NCBI RefSeq assembly: GCF_021117295.1
Contig: NZ_CP088247.1
Span: 2,991,001 to 3,055,000, forward strand
Origin: Methylorubrum sp. B1-46
Lineage (GTDB): Bacteria > Pseudomonadota > Alphaproteobacteria > Rhizobiales > Beijerinckiaceae
DNA length: 64,000 nucleotides
Reading direction: 5' to 3'
How positions within the stretch are numbered: the first letter of the stretch is position 1; each line of letters starts with the position of its first letter. The notes under the pieces are model-generated. The model searched no databases, was not told the DNA's origin, and was given only the letters and a program-made list of their open reading frames with translations. A program made the position numbers and the translations under genes. Positions 10,511 to 18,893 of the stretch are shown here, piece by piece.

Positions 10511-13363
10511 ATGAACCTTCCACGCCAACCCTTAAGCGAACCGCGGTGGCGTGCGGCCCTCAATGCGGCACTGCGCGGCGTGCGCACCATCCGCGGTCGC
10601 ATCTTTCTCGCGTTTCTGATGCTGAGCGCGATCACGGCGATGCTGGGCGGTTATGCCGCGCTGGGCATCATGACGACGGGGTCATTGGTCGAAAAGACCT
10701 ACGATCAGTCCCTGATGTCGATCAATTATGCCCGTGCGGCCGCCACCGATCTCGCCGCGCTGCAAGCGACGGTTGCCCGCGCGCGCCTTGCCGGAGATGC
10801 CGAGGAACGGCGCACGCTCGAGACGCGGATCGAGACCCTGACGCAATCGTTCGAGGAGGATCTCGAGATTGCGGCCGGTCGCGCCCAATCGGAGCGCGCC
10901 ACGCGGGAGGCGGCCGCGGCGAAGGACGCCGTCATGCACTGGCTCGCCGCCCGACGCGAGTTCGGCCCGGATCAGCAGACGGCCGATGTCTGGCAGGCGC
11001 TCGACGCCCATGCGGCGGTGGCCGAGCAGCATATCGACCTCCTGATCAACTTCACCGCCGGAGACGGTTTCTCCTACCGGCAGGCCGCGCGGGCGATCGT
11101 CGATCGCGACGTTCGATTGAGCGTCTTCGTGACGTCGGCCGCCATCGTCCTCACCGGAATCGTCGCGCTGCTCCTGCTGCGGCAGATCGTTCGGCCGGTC
11201 GCAGACGCCTCGACGGTGGCCAGCCGCATCGCGGCGGGGGAGCTGACCGTGACCGTGCCCGAGGGCGGGGCCGACGAGTTCGGTGCACTGCTGCGCGCCA
11301 TGGCGGTGATGCGCGACAACATCGCGGCGATGATGCAGGAGGAGGTGGCCCAACGGCGCTCCGCCCAAAGCTTGCTGGCCGATGCGGTGCAGGGGTCGAT
11401 CGAAGGGATCATCGTCGTCGACGCCGCGGGCCGCATCGTCCTCGCCAACGATCGGGCGGCGGCGCTGCTCGGGCTCGATCCGGCCGACACACAAGATCGC
11501 GCGCTCTCGAGTGCCAGCGGCTCGGCGGTTGCGGATACCCTTCTTGCGATGCCCGGAACCGGCAGCCTCACGGCCGAGACGCGGAGCGCCGACGGGCGTT
11601 GGCTGCGCATCAGCCGCAGCCCTACGCGGGACGGCGGTTTCGTGGCCGTCTGCAGCGATATGTCTCTGCTCAAGGAGCAGGAGGAGCAGCTCAAGCGCAG
11701 CAATTCTCAGCTCGATGCCGCCCTCAGCAACATGCTTCAGGGGCTCTGCCTCTACGATGCCGAGGGCAGATTGCTCGTCTACAATCGTCGTTTCTGCGAC
11801 ATGCTCGGCATCAATGCCGCCTCTCTGCACCCTGGCATGAGCCTTCACGAGGTCACCCGCCTCATCGAAGCTGTGTCCGGTGACGATCGGGCCGTCGATC
11901 TCCTGTTGCAGCAGCAATCCTTGCTCCAGCGCGGTGCCAGCGGATCGCTCTGCTGCCCGATTCGAAAGGATTGCATCGTCTCGCTCAAACAGCAGCCGAC
12001 CGCCGAGGGCGGCTGGATCGCCACCTACGAAGACGTCACCCAGCGCTACGAGGCCGAGGAGCGGATCATCACCATGGCGCGCCGCGACGCGCTGACGGGT
12101 CTGGCCAACCGCATGGTGTTCGGCGAGCGCCTGGAGGAGGCCGCGACGCGCCTGGCCGAGGGAGACGGTCCAGGCTTCGCAACTCTCTGCCTGGACCTCG
12201 ACCGCTTCAAGGAGGTCAACGACACGCTCGGTCATCCGATCGGCGACGGCCTGCTGCGCAGCGTCGCGGAGCGGCTACAAGGCTGCCTGCGGGAGACCGA
12301 CCTCGTCGCCCGACTCGGCGGCGACGAGTTCGCCATCGTCCAGGCCGGAACGCAGGTGCGGAGCGATGCCAGTGCGCTCGCCAGACGCCTGATCGCCGCG
12401 TTCCAGCAGCCGTTCCAGCTCGATGGACACACCGTGATCGTGGGGGTCAGCATCGGGATCTCTCTCGCGCCGGAACACGGAACGAGTCCGGAGAAGCTGC
12501 TCAAAAGCGCCGATCTCGCCCTCTACCGCGCCAAGGCGACCGGGCGCGGGTGCTGGTCGTTCTTCGACGAGGAGATGGACCTCGAACTGCGCAAGCGTCG
12601 TGCGCTCGAAAGCGACCTCCGCAAGGCGGTCGACAACGACGAGTTCGAGCTCGTCTTCCAGCCGATCGTCAAGCTCGACCGGCAGCGGATCTCGACCTGC
12701 GAAGCGCTGCTGCGCTGGCGCCATCCCGAGCGCGGATACGTCTCGCCCGCCGACTTCATTCCGCTGTCCGAGGAAACCGGGACCATCAGTCAGATCGGCG
12801 AATGGGTCCTGCGCAAGGCCTGCTGCGAGGCGGCCGCTTGGCCGGGCGGCATTGGCGTCGCCGTCAACGTCTCCGCCGTGCAGTTCAAGAATGCCGCCGT
12901 GGTTCGGGCGGTGATGGAGGCGCTCTCCGCCAGCGGCCTGCCGGCGCATCGCCTGGAGTTGGAGATCACGGAATCGGTTCTGCTGAACGACAGCGTGACG
13001 ACATTGGCAACGCTTCACACCCTCAAGCGCCTGGGCGTGCGGGTGGCGATGGACGATTTCGGCACCGGGTTCTCGTCCTTGAGCTACCTGCAGAGCTTCC
13101 CCTTCGACAAGATCAAGATCGACCAATCCTTCGTACGCAACCTCGACGCGACCGGGAATGCACGCCTGATCGTGCGCTCCGTGATCGGACTCGGGCGCAG
13201 TCTCGGAATCACGACCACCGCCGAAGGCATCGAGACCGAAGCGCAGCTCGAACAATTGCGCCTCGAAGGATGCGAGGAGGGGCAGGGTTACCTGTTCAGC
13301 CGCCCTGTCTCCGCTGCGGCGATCCGAGACCTCGTCGCGAATCTGGGCCGGAACGCCGCCTGA
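10511..13363 (+). CDS. Membrane sensor diguanylate cyclase/phosphodiesterase (HAMP-PAS-GGDEF-EAL)
   Basis: This 950-residue c-di-GMP enzyme has a first transmembrane helix at about 31-55, a periplasmic helical sensor, a second helix at about 204-224 and a HAMP domain to about 278. Two PAS-like regions follow (about 290-520). GGDEF lies at 603-607 with an inhibitory RETD site five residues before it. The EAL domain starts at 731 and keeps its catalytic residues: EALLRW, ITES, DDFGTG, KIDQSF and AEGIET. Both activities are therefore possible. ATG at 10511 is chosen because it starts just before the first helix; the frame is open back to 9857, but that part lies antisense to the cupredoxin gene. 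It diverges from the cupredoxin/peroxidase pair. Confidence 0.92.
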   Translation: MNLPRQPLSEPRWRAALNAALRGVRTIRGRIFLAFLMLSAITAMLGGYAALGIMTTGSLVEKTYDQSLMSINYARAAATDLAALQATVARARLAGDAEERRTLETRIETLTQSFEEDLEIAAGRAQSERATREAAAAKDAVMHWLAARREFGPDQQTADVWQALDAHAAVAEQHIDLLINFTAGDGFSYRQAARAIVDRDVRLSVFVTSAAIVLTGIVALLLLRQIVRPVADASTVASRIAAGELTVTVPEGGADEFGALLRAMAVMRDNIAAMMQEEVAQRRSAQSLLADAVQGSIEGIIVVDAAGRIVLANDRAAALLGLDPADTQDRALSSASGSAVADTLLAMPGTGSLTAETRSADGRWLRISRSPTRDGGFVAVCSDMSLLKEQEEQLKRSNSQLDAALSNMLQGLCLYDAEGRLLVYNRRFCDMLGINAASLHPGMSLHEVTRLIEAVSGDDRAVDLLLQQQSLLQRGASGSLCCPIRKDCIVSLKQQPTAEGGWIATYEDVTQRYEAEERIITMARRDALTGLANRMVFGERLEEAATRLAEGDGPGFATLCLDLDRFKEVNDTLGHPIGDGLLRSVAERLQGCLRETDLVARLGGDEFAIVQAGTQVRSDASALARRLIAAFQQPFQLDGHTVIVGVSIGISLAPEHGTSPEKLLKSADLALYRAKATGRGCWSFFDEEMDLELRKRRALESDLRKAVDNDEFELVFQPIVKLDRQRISTCEALLRWRHPERGYVSPADFIPLSEETGTISQIGEWVLRKACCEAAAWPGGIGVAVNVSAVQFKNAAVVRAVMEALSASGLPAHRLELEITESVLLNDSVTTLATLHTLKRLGVRVAMDDFGTGFSSLSYLQSFPFDKIKIDQSFVRNLDATGNARLIVRSVIGLGRSLGITTTAEGIETEAQLEQLRLEGCEEGQGYLFSRPVSAAAIRDLVANLGRNAA

Positions 13364-13424
13364 ATCGCGTCTCGCCGCGTGATGAAGCAGGTCGAAACGG
13401 CAATGCGGCCCGGCGGCGGTCGAA

Positions 13425-13455
13425 ATGCATACTATGAAAAAGACACATTATGCAT
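13425..13455. repeat. Inverted repeat ATGCATA-N17-TATGCAT upstream of Mn-catalase
   Basis: Perfect 7-base arms lie at 13425-13431 and 13449-13455, in an AT-rich patch about 170 bases before the Mn-catalase start. The spacing of about two helical turns between arm centres would suit a dimeric regulator. The function is inferred only from position. Confidence 0.35.
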
Positions 13456-13626
13456 CCTGCTATATCAACATAACATATGATTGCGTCGCTTTTTCGCTGA
13501 TTTTCTCCTGAACAAAGCGCCTATCCGGCGATTTCCCGAACCAGAAGCCGAGACATAGCCAGGTCGAACGACCCGGCTTTGCTCCGCCCTGTGGGCAGTG
13601 CTTCGCCCATTCGAGGAATCGAGCCG

Positions 13627-14484
13627 ATGTATTATTTCGACAAGCGTCTCCAATATCCTGTGCGGGTTGAGAGCCCAGACCCGATTTATGCCCGGATGCT
13701 GCAGCAGGCGATCGGTGGTGTCGAGGGCGAGATCCGCGTCTGTATGCAGTACTTCTTCCAGGCTTGGGGCAATCGCGCGCCCAACACGAAGTACCGCGAC
13801 ATGCTGCTCCACACGGCGACTGAGGAAATCGGTCACATCGAGATGCTCGCGACCGCCGTGGCGATGAATCTGGAGAACGCGCCCACCAAGGTTCAGGAGG
13901 CCGGCGCGGCTGATGCCATCGTCGGCGCCGTGATGGGTGGCGAGAACCCGCGCCACATCGCCGAGGGCATGCTGCACAAGCACCTGCTCTCCTCAGGCAT
14001 GGCCGCCTTCCCCGGCAATTCCGACGGCGTGCCGTTCGACATGAACCACATCTACGCCAGCGGAAACCTCGCGGCCGACATGTATTGCAACGTCGCCGCC
14101 GAGGCGACGGGCCGGACGCTCGCGGTGCGCCTGTCCAATGCCACCAACGATCCCGGCATGAAGGACATGTGGAGCTTCCTCATCGCCCGCGACACAATGC
14201 ACCAGCAGCAATGGCTCTCGGTCATCGAGGAGGTCGGCGGTCACGAAGGCGCCCTGCCGATCCCGAACTCCTTCCCCCAATCGGAGGAGAACCAGAAGTA
14301 CAATTACAGCTTCTTTGCCACCAACCGAGACGGCGTTCCGCCGCCGGAAGGCCGCTGGACAAGCGGTCGCTCTCTCGACGGCAAGGGCGAGTTCAACGTG
14401 GTTCAGAATGCGCCGATGGGTCAGGAACCGGTGCTCGGCCCGGCCCGGCCCGACAGCGGTGCCCAGAGCGAGCAGATCGGCTGA
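13627..14484 (+). CDS. Manganese catalase
   Basis: This 285-residue non-heme catalase disproportionates hydrogen peroxide with a di-manganese centre. The ferritin-like four-helix bundle keeps the ligand motifs: E35 in GVEGEIRVCMQYFFQ, E66/E67 and H70 in TEEIGHIEML, and further Glu/His in the second half (CNVAAEATGR, RDTMHQQQW). Length is normal for the family. The start at 13627 matches the conserved N-terminus MYYFDKRLQYPV. It is followed after an 80-base gap by a DUF892 ferritin-like gene on the same strand, with a stem-loop between them, so the two probably form an oxidative or desiccation stress unit. Confidence 0.95.
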   Translation: MYYFDKRLQYPVRVESPDPIYARMLQQAIGGVEGEIRVCMQYFFQAWGNRAPNTKYRDMLLHTATEEIGHIEMLATAVAMNLENAPTKVQEAGAADAIVGAVMGGENPRHIAEGMLHKHLLSSGMAAFPGNSDGVPFDMNHIYASGNLAADMYCNVAAEATGRTLAVRLSNATNDPGMKDMWSFLIARDTMHQQQWLSVIEEVGGHEGALPIPNSFPQSEENQKYNYSFFATNRDGVPPPEGRWTSGRSLDGKGEFNVVQNAPMGQEPVLGPARPDSGAQSEQIG

Positions 14485-14494
14485 TCGAGGACCC

Positions 14495-14518
14495 GCCCGG
14501 CCGAAGGCATGGCCGGGC
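14495..14518 (+). terminator. Intergenic stem-loop between Mn-catalase and DUF892 gene
   Basis: GCCCGGCC (14495-14502) and GGCCGGGC (14511-14518) form a perfect 8-bp stem with an 8-base loop. No T tract follows, so it may stabilise or separate the two messages rather than end transcription fully. Confidence 0.45.
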
Positions 14519-14564
14519 GCTTCCGGCCGGTTCACTCATTCCCTTCGCACAGGAGAAGCCGACG

Positions 14565-15074
14565 ATGGCGCTCGATACGCGCGAAATCTACGTGACAGCC
14601 CTTAAGAACACGCACGCGCTCGAAATGCAGGCCCTGCAGATCATGGAGCGTCAGGTGGAGCGGCTCACCCGCTATCCCGAGATGGAGGAGGCGTTGCGCC
14701 GCCACATCGAGGAGACGCACGGCCAGCGGACACGCCTGGAAGAAGCGCTCCAGTCGCTGGGCGACAGCCCCTCGACGATCAAGGAAGGCATTTTGGGTTT
14801 CGTCGGCAACATGATGGCGCTGGGCCATACGCCGGCGCAGGACGAGATCCTGAAGAACACCTACGCCAACCACGCCTTCGAGAATTTCGAGATCGCCGCC
14901 TACGAATCCCTGCTCACCATCGGCGAGGCGGCCGGGCAGGGCGGAAGCCTAACGGGCTTCCGGCAATCCCTGCAGGAGGAGGAGGCGATGGCGCGCCGCG
15001 TGCGCGAGCTGATCGGCCCGACGACGAAGCGCTACATCGACCTCACGGTCGCCGGCGAGAAGGCCGACCGCTGA
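14565..15074 (+). CDS. DUF892 (YciE/YciF-like) ferritin-like protein
   Basis: This 169-residue all-helical protein of the YciF/DUF892 ferritin-like family starts with the family-typical AREIYVTAL-like segment (TREIYVTALKNTHALEMQAL). It carries metal-ligand type motifs such as RRHIEETHGQ and the AYESLLTIGEAAG region. It is presumed to bind a di-iron centre and to act in stress resistance; the biochemical activity is not established. AGGAGAAG lies 8 bases before the ATG. It follows Mn-catalase and is probably co-regulated with it. Confidence 0.88.
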   Translation: MALDTREIYVTALKNTHALEMQALQIMERQVERLTRYPEMEEALRRHIEETHGQRTRLEEALQSLGDSPSTIKEGILGFVGNMMALGHTPAQDEILKNTYANHAFENFEIAAYESLLTIGEAAGQGGSLTGFRQSLQEEEAMARRVRELIGPTTKRYIDLTVAGEKADR

Positions 15075-15087
15075 CCCGCGAGCCCCT

Positions 15088-15115
15088 CCGGCGATGCTGC
15101 GATGCGTCGCCGGAT
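15088..15115 (+). terminator. Stem-loop downstream of the DUF892 gene
   Basis: TCCGGCGA (15088-15095) and TCGCCGGA (15108-15115) form a perfect 8-bp stem with a 12-base loop, 14 bases after the DUF892 stop codon. It has only a weak pyrimidine tail (TCTCTCGCC). It lies between this gene and the convergent methyltransferase-like gene. Confidence 0.45.
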
Positions 15116-15138
15116 CTCTCGCCTGGGCCCCCTTGGAA

Positions 15139-15810
15139 TCAGGGCCGCGTCGCGAGCCAGACGACGTGGCGCGGCCCGCTCGAACCGCTCGCCGACAGGC
15201 GCACTTCCTCGACGGCGAAGCCGAGGCGCTGAAGCCGTGCCTTGAACTTCCGATCCGGCGAGCCCGACCAAACCCCGAGCGTGCCACCCGGCTTGAGCGC
15301 CCATTGTGCCCGCTTCAGCCCCCACTCGTCGTACAGCCGGTTGTTGGCCTTTCGCATCAGTCCCTCCGGACCGTTGTCCACATCGAGAAGGACCGCGTCC
15401 CATCCGGCCGCCTCGGATTGGATCAGTCGGTTGACGTCGAGCTCGCGAAGTTCGACCCGCGGATCATCCAGGCAATCGCCGAAGACCGGGGCCAGCGGTC
15501 CGCGCGCCCAGGCCGCCACCGCAGGGACGAGTTCGGCGACGACGATCCGCGCGTCCGGTCCGAGCCCCTCCAGCGCGGCGCGCAGTGTGAAACCCATGCC
15601 CAGACCGCCGATCAGCACGCGCGGCGCCGGCCTTCCCGACAGCCGGGCGCAGGTGAGCGAGGCCAGAGCCTCCTCCGAATCGCCGCGCGTGCTGTTCATC
15701 AACTCGATGGTGCCAACGACGATCGAGAACTCGCTGCCCCGCTGCATCAGGGCGAGGCTCTTGCCTCCGCCGGGCACATCACCGGTTTCGAGGTGAACCC
15801 ACTCGTTCAT
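15139..15810 (-). CDS. Spermidine-synthase-like SAM-binding protein
   Basis: This 223-residue Rossmann-fold protein has a nucleotide/SAM motif VLIGGLGMGFTLRAAL followed by ARIVVAELVPAVAAWARG. That resembles the decarboxylated-SAM site of spermidine synthases (SpeE-like). It lacks the long N-terminal beta domain of full-length spermidine synthases, so it is better described as a SpeE-like or methyltransferase-like protein of unknown substrate. The start at 15810 has GGAAAGGG just upstream; the frame extends to 15975 but with low-complexity Arg-rich sequence. It is divergent from a small conserved gene at 15900. Confidence 0.75.
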   Translation of the reverse strand: MNEWVHLETGDVPGGGKSLALMQRGSEFSIVVGTIELMNSTRGDSEEALASLTCARLSGRPAPRVLIGGLGMGFTLRAALEGLGPDARIVVAELVPAVAAWARGPLAPVFGDCLDDPRVELRELDVNRLIQSEAAGWDAVLLDVDNGPEGLMRKANNRLYDEWGLKRAQWALKPGGTLGVWSGSPDRKFKARLQRLGFAVEEVRLSASGSSGPRHVVWLATRP

Positions 15811-15899
15811 CACTGCCCTTTCCAGCCGACCCGCGGTGTATGGCCCCGCCTGCGTCCGCAGCCATTGCTCAAGTCGCTCAAGGCCGCCTATCAGCGCGC

Positions 15900-16151
15900 A
15901 TGTCCAAGCGCACCAAATCTCTGCCGCAGCAGCGCGGCTTCGTCCTCTTCGACGTCGTCTTCGCGGACGGCTCACGCGCCTCGAACCGGCGCGTGCCGAT
16001 GGAAATCCTCGGCGGCCTCGACGGCGACGAGCCGGCCCGCCAGCTTATCGCCGAGCAGGAAGCCGAGATCGCGCAGAAGGCCGGACGGCCGCCGCGTGAG
16101 ATCCAGTCCCTCACGCGCTCGCCGATTGCAAAGCCGGTCGTGGTGGGCTGA
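15900..16151 (+). CDS. Small conserved hypothetical protein
   Basis: This 83-residue basic protein begins MSKRTKSLPQQRGFVLFDVVF. It continues with DGSRASNRRVPMEILGGLDGD and a Glu/Gln-rich helix (ARQLIAEQEAEIAQKAG), and it has no membrane segment. Clean coding character and a compact two-part layout suggest a real gene, but I do not recognise the family. It diverges from the spermidine-synthase-like gene, with 89 bases between the two starts. Confidence 0.6.
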   Translation: MSKRTKSLPQQRGFVLFDVVFADGSRASNRRVPMEILGGLDGDEPARQLIAEQEAEIAQKAGRPPREIQSLTRSPIAKPVVVG

Positions 16152-16251
16152 GCCACGGAGAGCGCGCCCGATCCAGGCGCGGGACGACGATCGCGTTGTC
16201 CCGCTTCTAGGGTGTATCGACGCTGTCGTCAGGGAACCGGGCCGAAACGAC

Positions 16252-16281
16252 GAAAGGGGCTGGCTCAAAGCCAACCCCTTC
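16252..16281 (-). terminator. Stem-loop terminator of tRNA-His
   Basis: On the minus strand GGGGTTGGC, loop TTTGA and GCCAGCCCC form a 9-bp stem with one G-T pair, extended by GAA/TTC. It is followed by a short T-containing tail. It lies 20 bases beyond the 3' end of tRNA-His, and the G-T pair makes it stable only in the tRNA's sense. Confidence 0.6.
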
Positions 16282-16300
16282 GAAATCGTACCGAATTGGA

Positions 16301-16377
16301 TGGTACCACCGCCCCGGCTCGAACGGGGGACCCCTAGATCCACAATCTAGTGCTCTAACCAACTGAGCTACGGCGGC
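16301..16377 (-). tRNA. tRNA-His (anticodon GTG)
   Basis: This is a 77-nt cloverleaf with encoded CCA. The acceptor strand starts GCCGCCG, the D arm contains AGCTCAGTTGGTTAGAGC, and the anticodon stem-loop CTAGATTGTGGATCTAG has anticodon GTG. The T arm contains GTTCGAGC. The acceptor ends with U72 facing G1 and has A73 as discriminator. The usual bacterial C73 and an encoded pairing partner for G-1 are absent. This matches the atypical tRNA-His described in many alphaproteobacteria and is a useful lineage marker. Confidence 0.95.
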
Positions 16378-16489
16378 ACGTGAGGGGGGACTTATCGCGA
16401 GGCTCTCGGCATTTCAAGCGTCTTGAATGCCTCTCGCGACGGTTCGCACCGGCGATCCACGGGTGCTAGACCGCCAGCGCATAGGCGCC

Positions 16490-18370
16490 ATGGTCTCCAC
16501 CCGGCTCCCAATCCCCGCGAGTGCGATGAGTCCGTCCACATCTCCCCCCGCCACGGCTCCCCTGGTTCAGGCGCCAGCGCGGCTTCGGGCCTGGGTGCGG
16601 GGAAGCGAAGTGGCCCTCGTGCTGCTCGCAGCCGTCACGGGCTGCGTCGGAGGCCTCACCGTGGCGGCCATGAGCGGCGCCAGCCAGTTCCTGCGCGAGA
16701 TCCTCTACCGGCTTCCCGCCGGCCAGCGCCTGAGCAGCCTGACGGACCTTCCCTCCGAGGGCCTGATGGGCCTTCCTTTCCTGGCTCCGGCGCTGGGCGG
16801 CGCGGTTCTCGGCCTGCTGCTCCTCATCTCGACCCGGGGCCGCGGCAAGAACAAGCGCGCCGTGGTCGATCCCATCGAGGCCAACGCGCTGCATGGCGGG
16901 CGGATGTCGCTGCGCGGCTCCCTCGACGTGGCGGTGCAGAACGTGGTCTCGAACGGCTGCGGCGCCTCGGTCGGGCTGGAGGCGGGCTATACGCAGGTCG
17001 CGGCGGGGATCGCCTCGCGGCTCGGCATCGCCTTCGAGATGCGCCGCTCGGACCTGCGGACCTTGGTCGGCTGCGGCGCGGCCGCCGCCATCGCCGCCGC
17101 CTTCGGCTCGCCGCTCACCGGCGCCTTCTACGCGTTCGAGCTCATCATCGGCACCTACACCATCGCGACGCTCGCCCCCGTCGTCGTCGCGGCCCTGTGC
17201 GGCAGCCTCGTCATGCGGGCGCTTGCGCCGCAGCCTGCCTTCGTCGATGTCGGCGCACTGGCGCTGGCCAAGAATACGGCAGTGGATGCCGGCGACACGC
17301 TGCCCTGCCTCGCCCTCGGGCTCGCCTGTGCCGGACTCGCGGTGCTGCTGATGCGCGGCGTCACGCTGGTGGAGCAGGGTTTTCGCGCCTCGCGCCTGCC
17401 CGCGCCCTTGCGGCCGATCCTAGGCGGCCTGTGCGTCGGCGGTCTTGCGCTGGCGACGACACCTCAGGTTCTCTCCGCCGGACACGGAGCGCTCCACATC
17501 TACCTCGCGCCCGAGGCGACCGCCGGGCTCGGAGCCCTCGCCGGACTCGTCGTCGCCAAGGCGGCGGCATCCGCGATGTCGATCGGCTCGGGCTTTCGCG
17601 GTGGCCTGTTCTTCGCCTCGCTGTTCCTCGGCGCATTGGTCGGCCGCCTGTTCGCCGGCCTCGCACCGATGGTCTGGCCCGGTTTCGAAGCGTTCGGCCT
17701 CGCCCCCGTCGGCTACGCCGTGGTCGGCATGAGCGCGTTTGCCGTCGCCATCGTCGGCGGGCCTCTCACCATGACCTTCCTCGCCCTCGAGATGACCGGA
17801 AGCTTCCCTGTGACCGGGCTCGTGCTCGCCTCGGTGATCGCCTCCTCGCTCACGGTGCGGAAGACCTTCGGCTATTCCTTCGCCACGTGGCGCTTCCACC
17901 TGCGCGGCGAGACCATCCGCAGCGCCCACGATGTCGGCTGGATGCGCAACCTCACAGTCGGGCGGATGATGCGCAAGGACATCCGGCCGGTCGCCCTCGA
18001 CACGCCGATGGCGACGTTCCTTCGCGCGCACCCGCTGGGCTCACCCTCGCGGGTGATCGTGGTGGACGAGCACGACCGCTATGCGGGGGTCGTGCTCGTG
18101 CCCGAGGCCCATGCCCGCGCCGCAGAGAATGGCGGCGAGACGCCGCGTCTGGCCGACGTCGTCCGTTATCCGAAATCATTCCTGCTCGCCGACATGAGCG
18201 TCAAGCAGGCGGCGGCAGCCTTCGACGAGGCCGAGAGCGAGACCCTCGCCGTGCTCGACGATGCGCAGAGCCGCAAGGTGATCGGATTGCTGACGGAGAG
18301 CCACACGCTGAAGCGCTACAGCGAGGAACTCGACCGCCAGCGCCGTGCCATGCTCGGCGAAGCGGCGTGA
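16490..18370 (+). CDS. ClC-family chloride channel/antiporter with C-terminal CBS region
   Basis: This membrane protein of about 626 residues has the ClC fold over residues 40-450 with many hydrophobic helices. A cytoplasmic C-terminal region (about 475-620) resembles paired CBS domains (VGRMMRKDIRPVALDTPM, SVKQAAAAFDEAESETLAVLDD). The gating glutamate region reads GASVGLEAGYTQ with E164, where most ClC proteins have GREGP. The usual GSGIP segment is replaced by VVDPIEANALHGG, and the later filter motif reads GGLFFASL instead of GGxFxP. It is therefore a divergent subgroup, and ion selectivity should not be assumed. Three in-frame starts (16427, 16490, 16526) are possible; 16490 is a compromise. 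Confidence 0.8.
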   Translation: MVSTRLPIPASAMSPSTSPPATAPLVQAPARLRAWVRGSEVALVLLAAVTGCVGGLTVAAMSGASQFLREILYRLPAGQRLSSLTDLPSEGLMGLPFLAPALGGAVLGLLLLISTRGRGKNKRAVVDPIEANALHGGRMSLRGSLDVAVQNVVSNGCGASVGLEAGYTQVAAGIASRLGIAFEMRRSDLRTLVGCGAAAAIAAAFGSPLTGAFYAFELIIGTYTIATLAPVVVAALCGSLVMRALAPQPAFVDVGALALAKNTAVDAGDTLPCLALGLACAGLAVLLMRGVTLVEQGFRASRLPAPLRPILGGLCVGGLALATTPQVLSAGHGALHIYLAPEATAGLGALAGLVVAKAAASAMSIGSGFRGGLFFASLFLGALVGRLFAGLAPMVWPGFEAFGLAPVGYAVVGMSAFAVAIVGGPLTMTFLALEMTGSFPVTGLVLASVIASSLTVRKTFGYSFATWRFHLRGETIRSAHDVGWMRNLTVGRMMRKDIRPVALDTPMATFLRAHPLGSPSRVIVVDEHDRYAGVVLVPEAHARAAENGGETPRLADVVRYPKSFLLADMSVKQAAAAFDEAESETLAVLDDAQSRKVIGLLTESHTLKRYSEELDRQRRAMLGEAA

Positions 18371-18386
18371 CCAACACGGCCATGCT

Positions 18387-18884
18387 ATGGACTGCCGCAT
18401 GATCCTGCGCGCCCTTCTCGCCGGCTTGGCTCTCGTGCTCCTCGGGTCGACGGCGCGGGCCGATTCCTGCGACGGCCTGACCGTTCGGCTGATCCGCGGC
18501 ACCGGGGTCGCCCTCGCCGGGCGTAGCGGCTCGCTCGTCGTGTTCCGCGCCGCAGACGCCGACCGGATGAGCCTCGATTGCGCGGCGCCGCGACGTCTCC
18601 TGTTCCGCTCGGATCGGCGCGAGCCGCCGCGCGCGTTCTTCGTCCTGATCGGGCTCGCCGCGCGGACGCTGGCCGGAGCGCCAGCCGAGGCTGTCGAAGC
18701 CCTCGCTCTGCGCCTGCACCAGGACAGCCTGCTCACCGGCGCGCCGCAACTCGGCCGCGTCGGCGGCGCGGTTCTGCGCTGCGATCCCGGCGACCGGGCG
18801 GATGGCTTCGGTGTCGGCAGCCTGTGCCGCCTGGCGGCGGACCGCCCGCGCCGCGGACTTTCCCGCGCGGCGGCGCCGGGCTAG
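18387..18884 (+). CDS. Small secreted protein of unknown function
   Basis: This 165-residue protein has a Sec signal peptide (MILRALLAGLALVLLGSTARA at residues 5-25). Cysteines follow in DSCDGLTV, LDCAAPR, VLRCDPGD and GSLCRLA; four Cys could form two disulfides in the periplasm. An alternative start is the ATG at 18399. It lies between the ClC gene (16-base gap) and kdsA (9-base gap) on the same strand, so it is probably translated from a shared message. I do not recognise its family. Confidence 0.65.
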   Translation: MDCRMILRALLAGLALVLLGSTARADSCDGLTVRLIRGTGVALAGRSGSLVVFRAADADRMSLDCAAPRRLLFRSDRREPPRAFFVLIGLAARTLAGAPAEAVEALALRLHQDSLLTGAPQLGRVGGAVLRCDPGDRADGFGVGSLCRLAADRPRRGLSRAAAPG

Positions 18885-18893
18885 AGCGGGCGC

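Noticed and set aside
10682..12235. Minus-strand frame of 517 codons in the GGDEF-EAL gene
   Set aside because: Complement of a well-supported coding frame, with no family match or ribosome site.
15811..15975. Upstream extension of the spermidine-synthase-like gene
   Set aside because: Arg-rich low-complexity leader overlapping the divergent small gene; the ribosome site fits the start at 15810.
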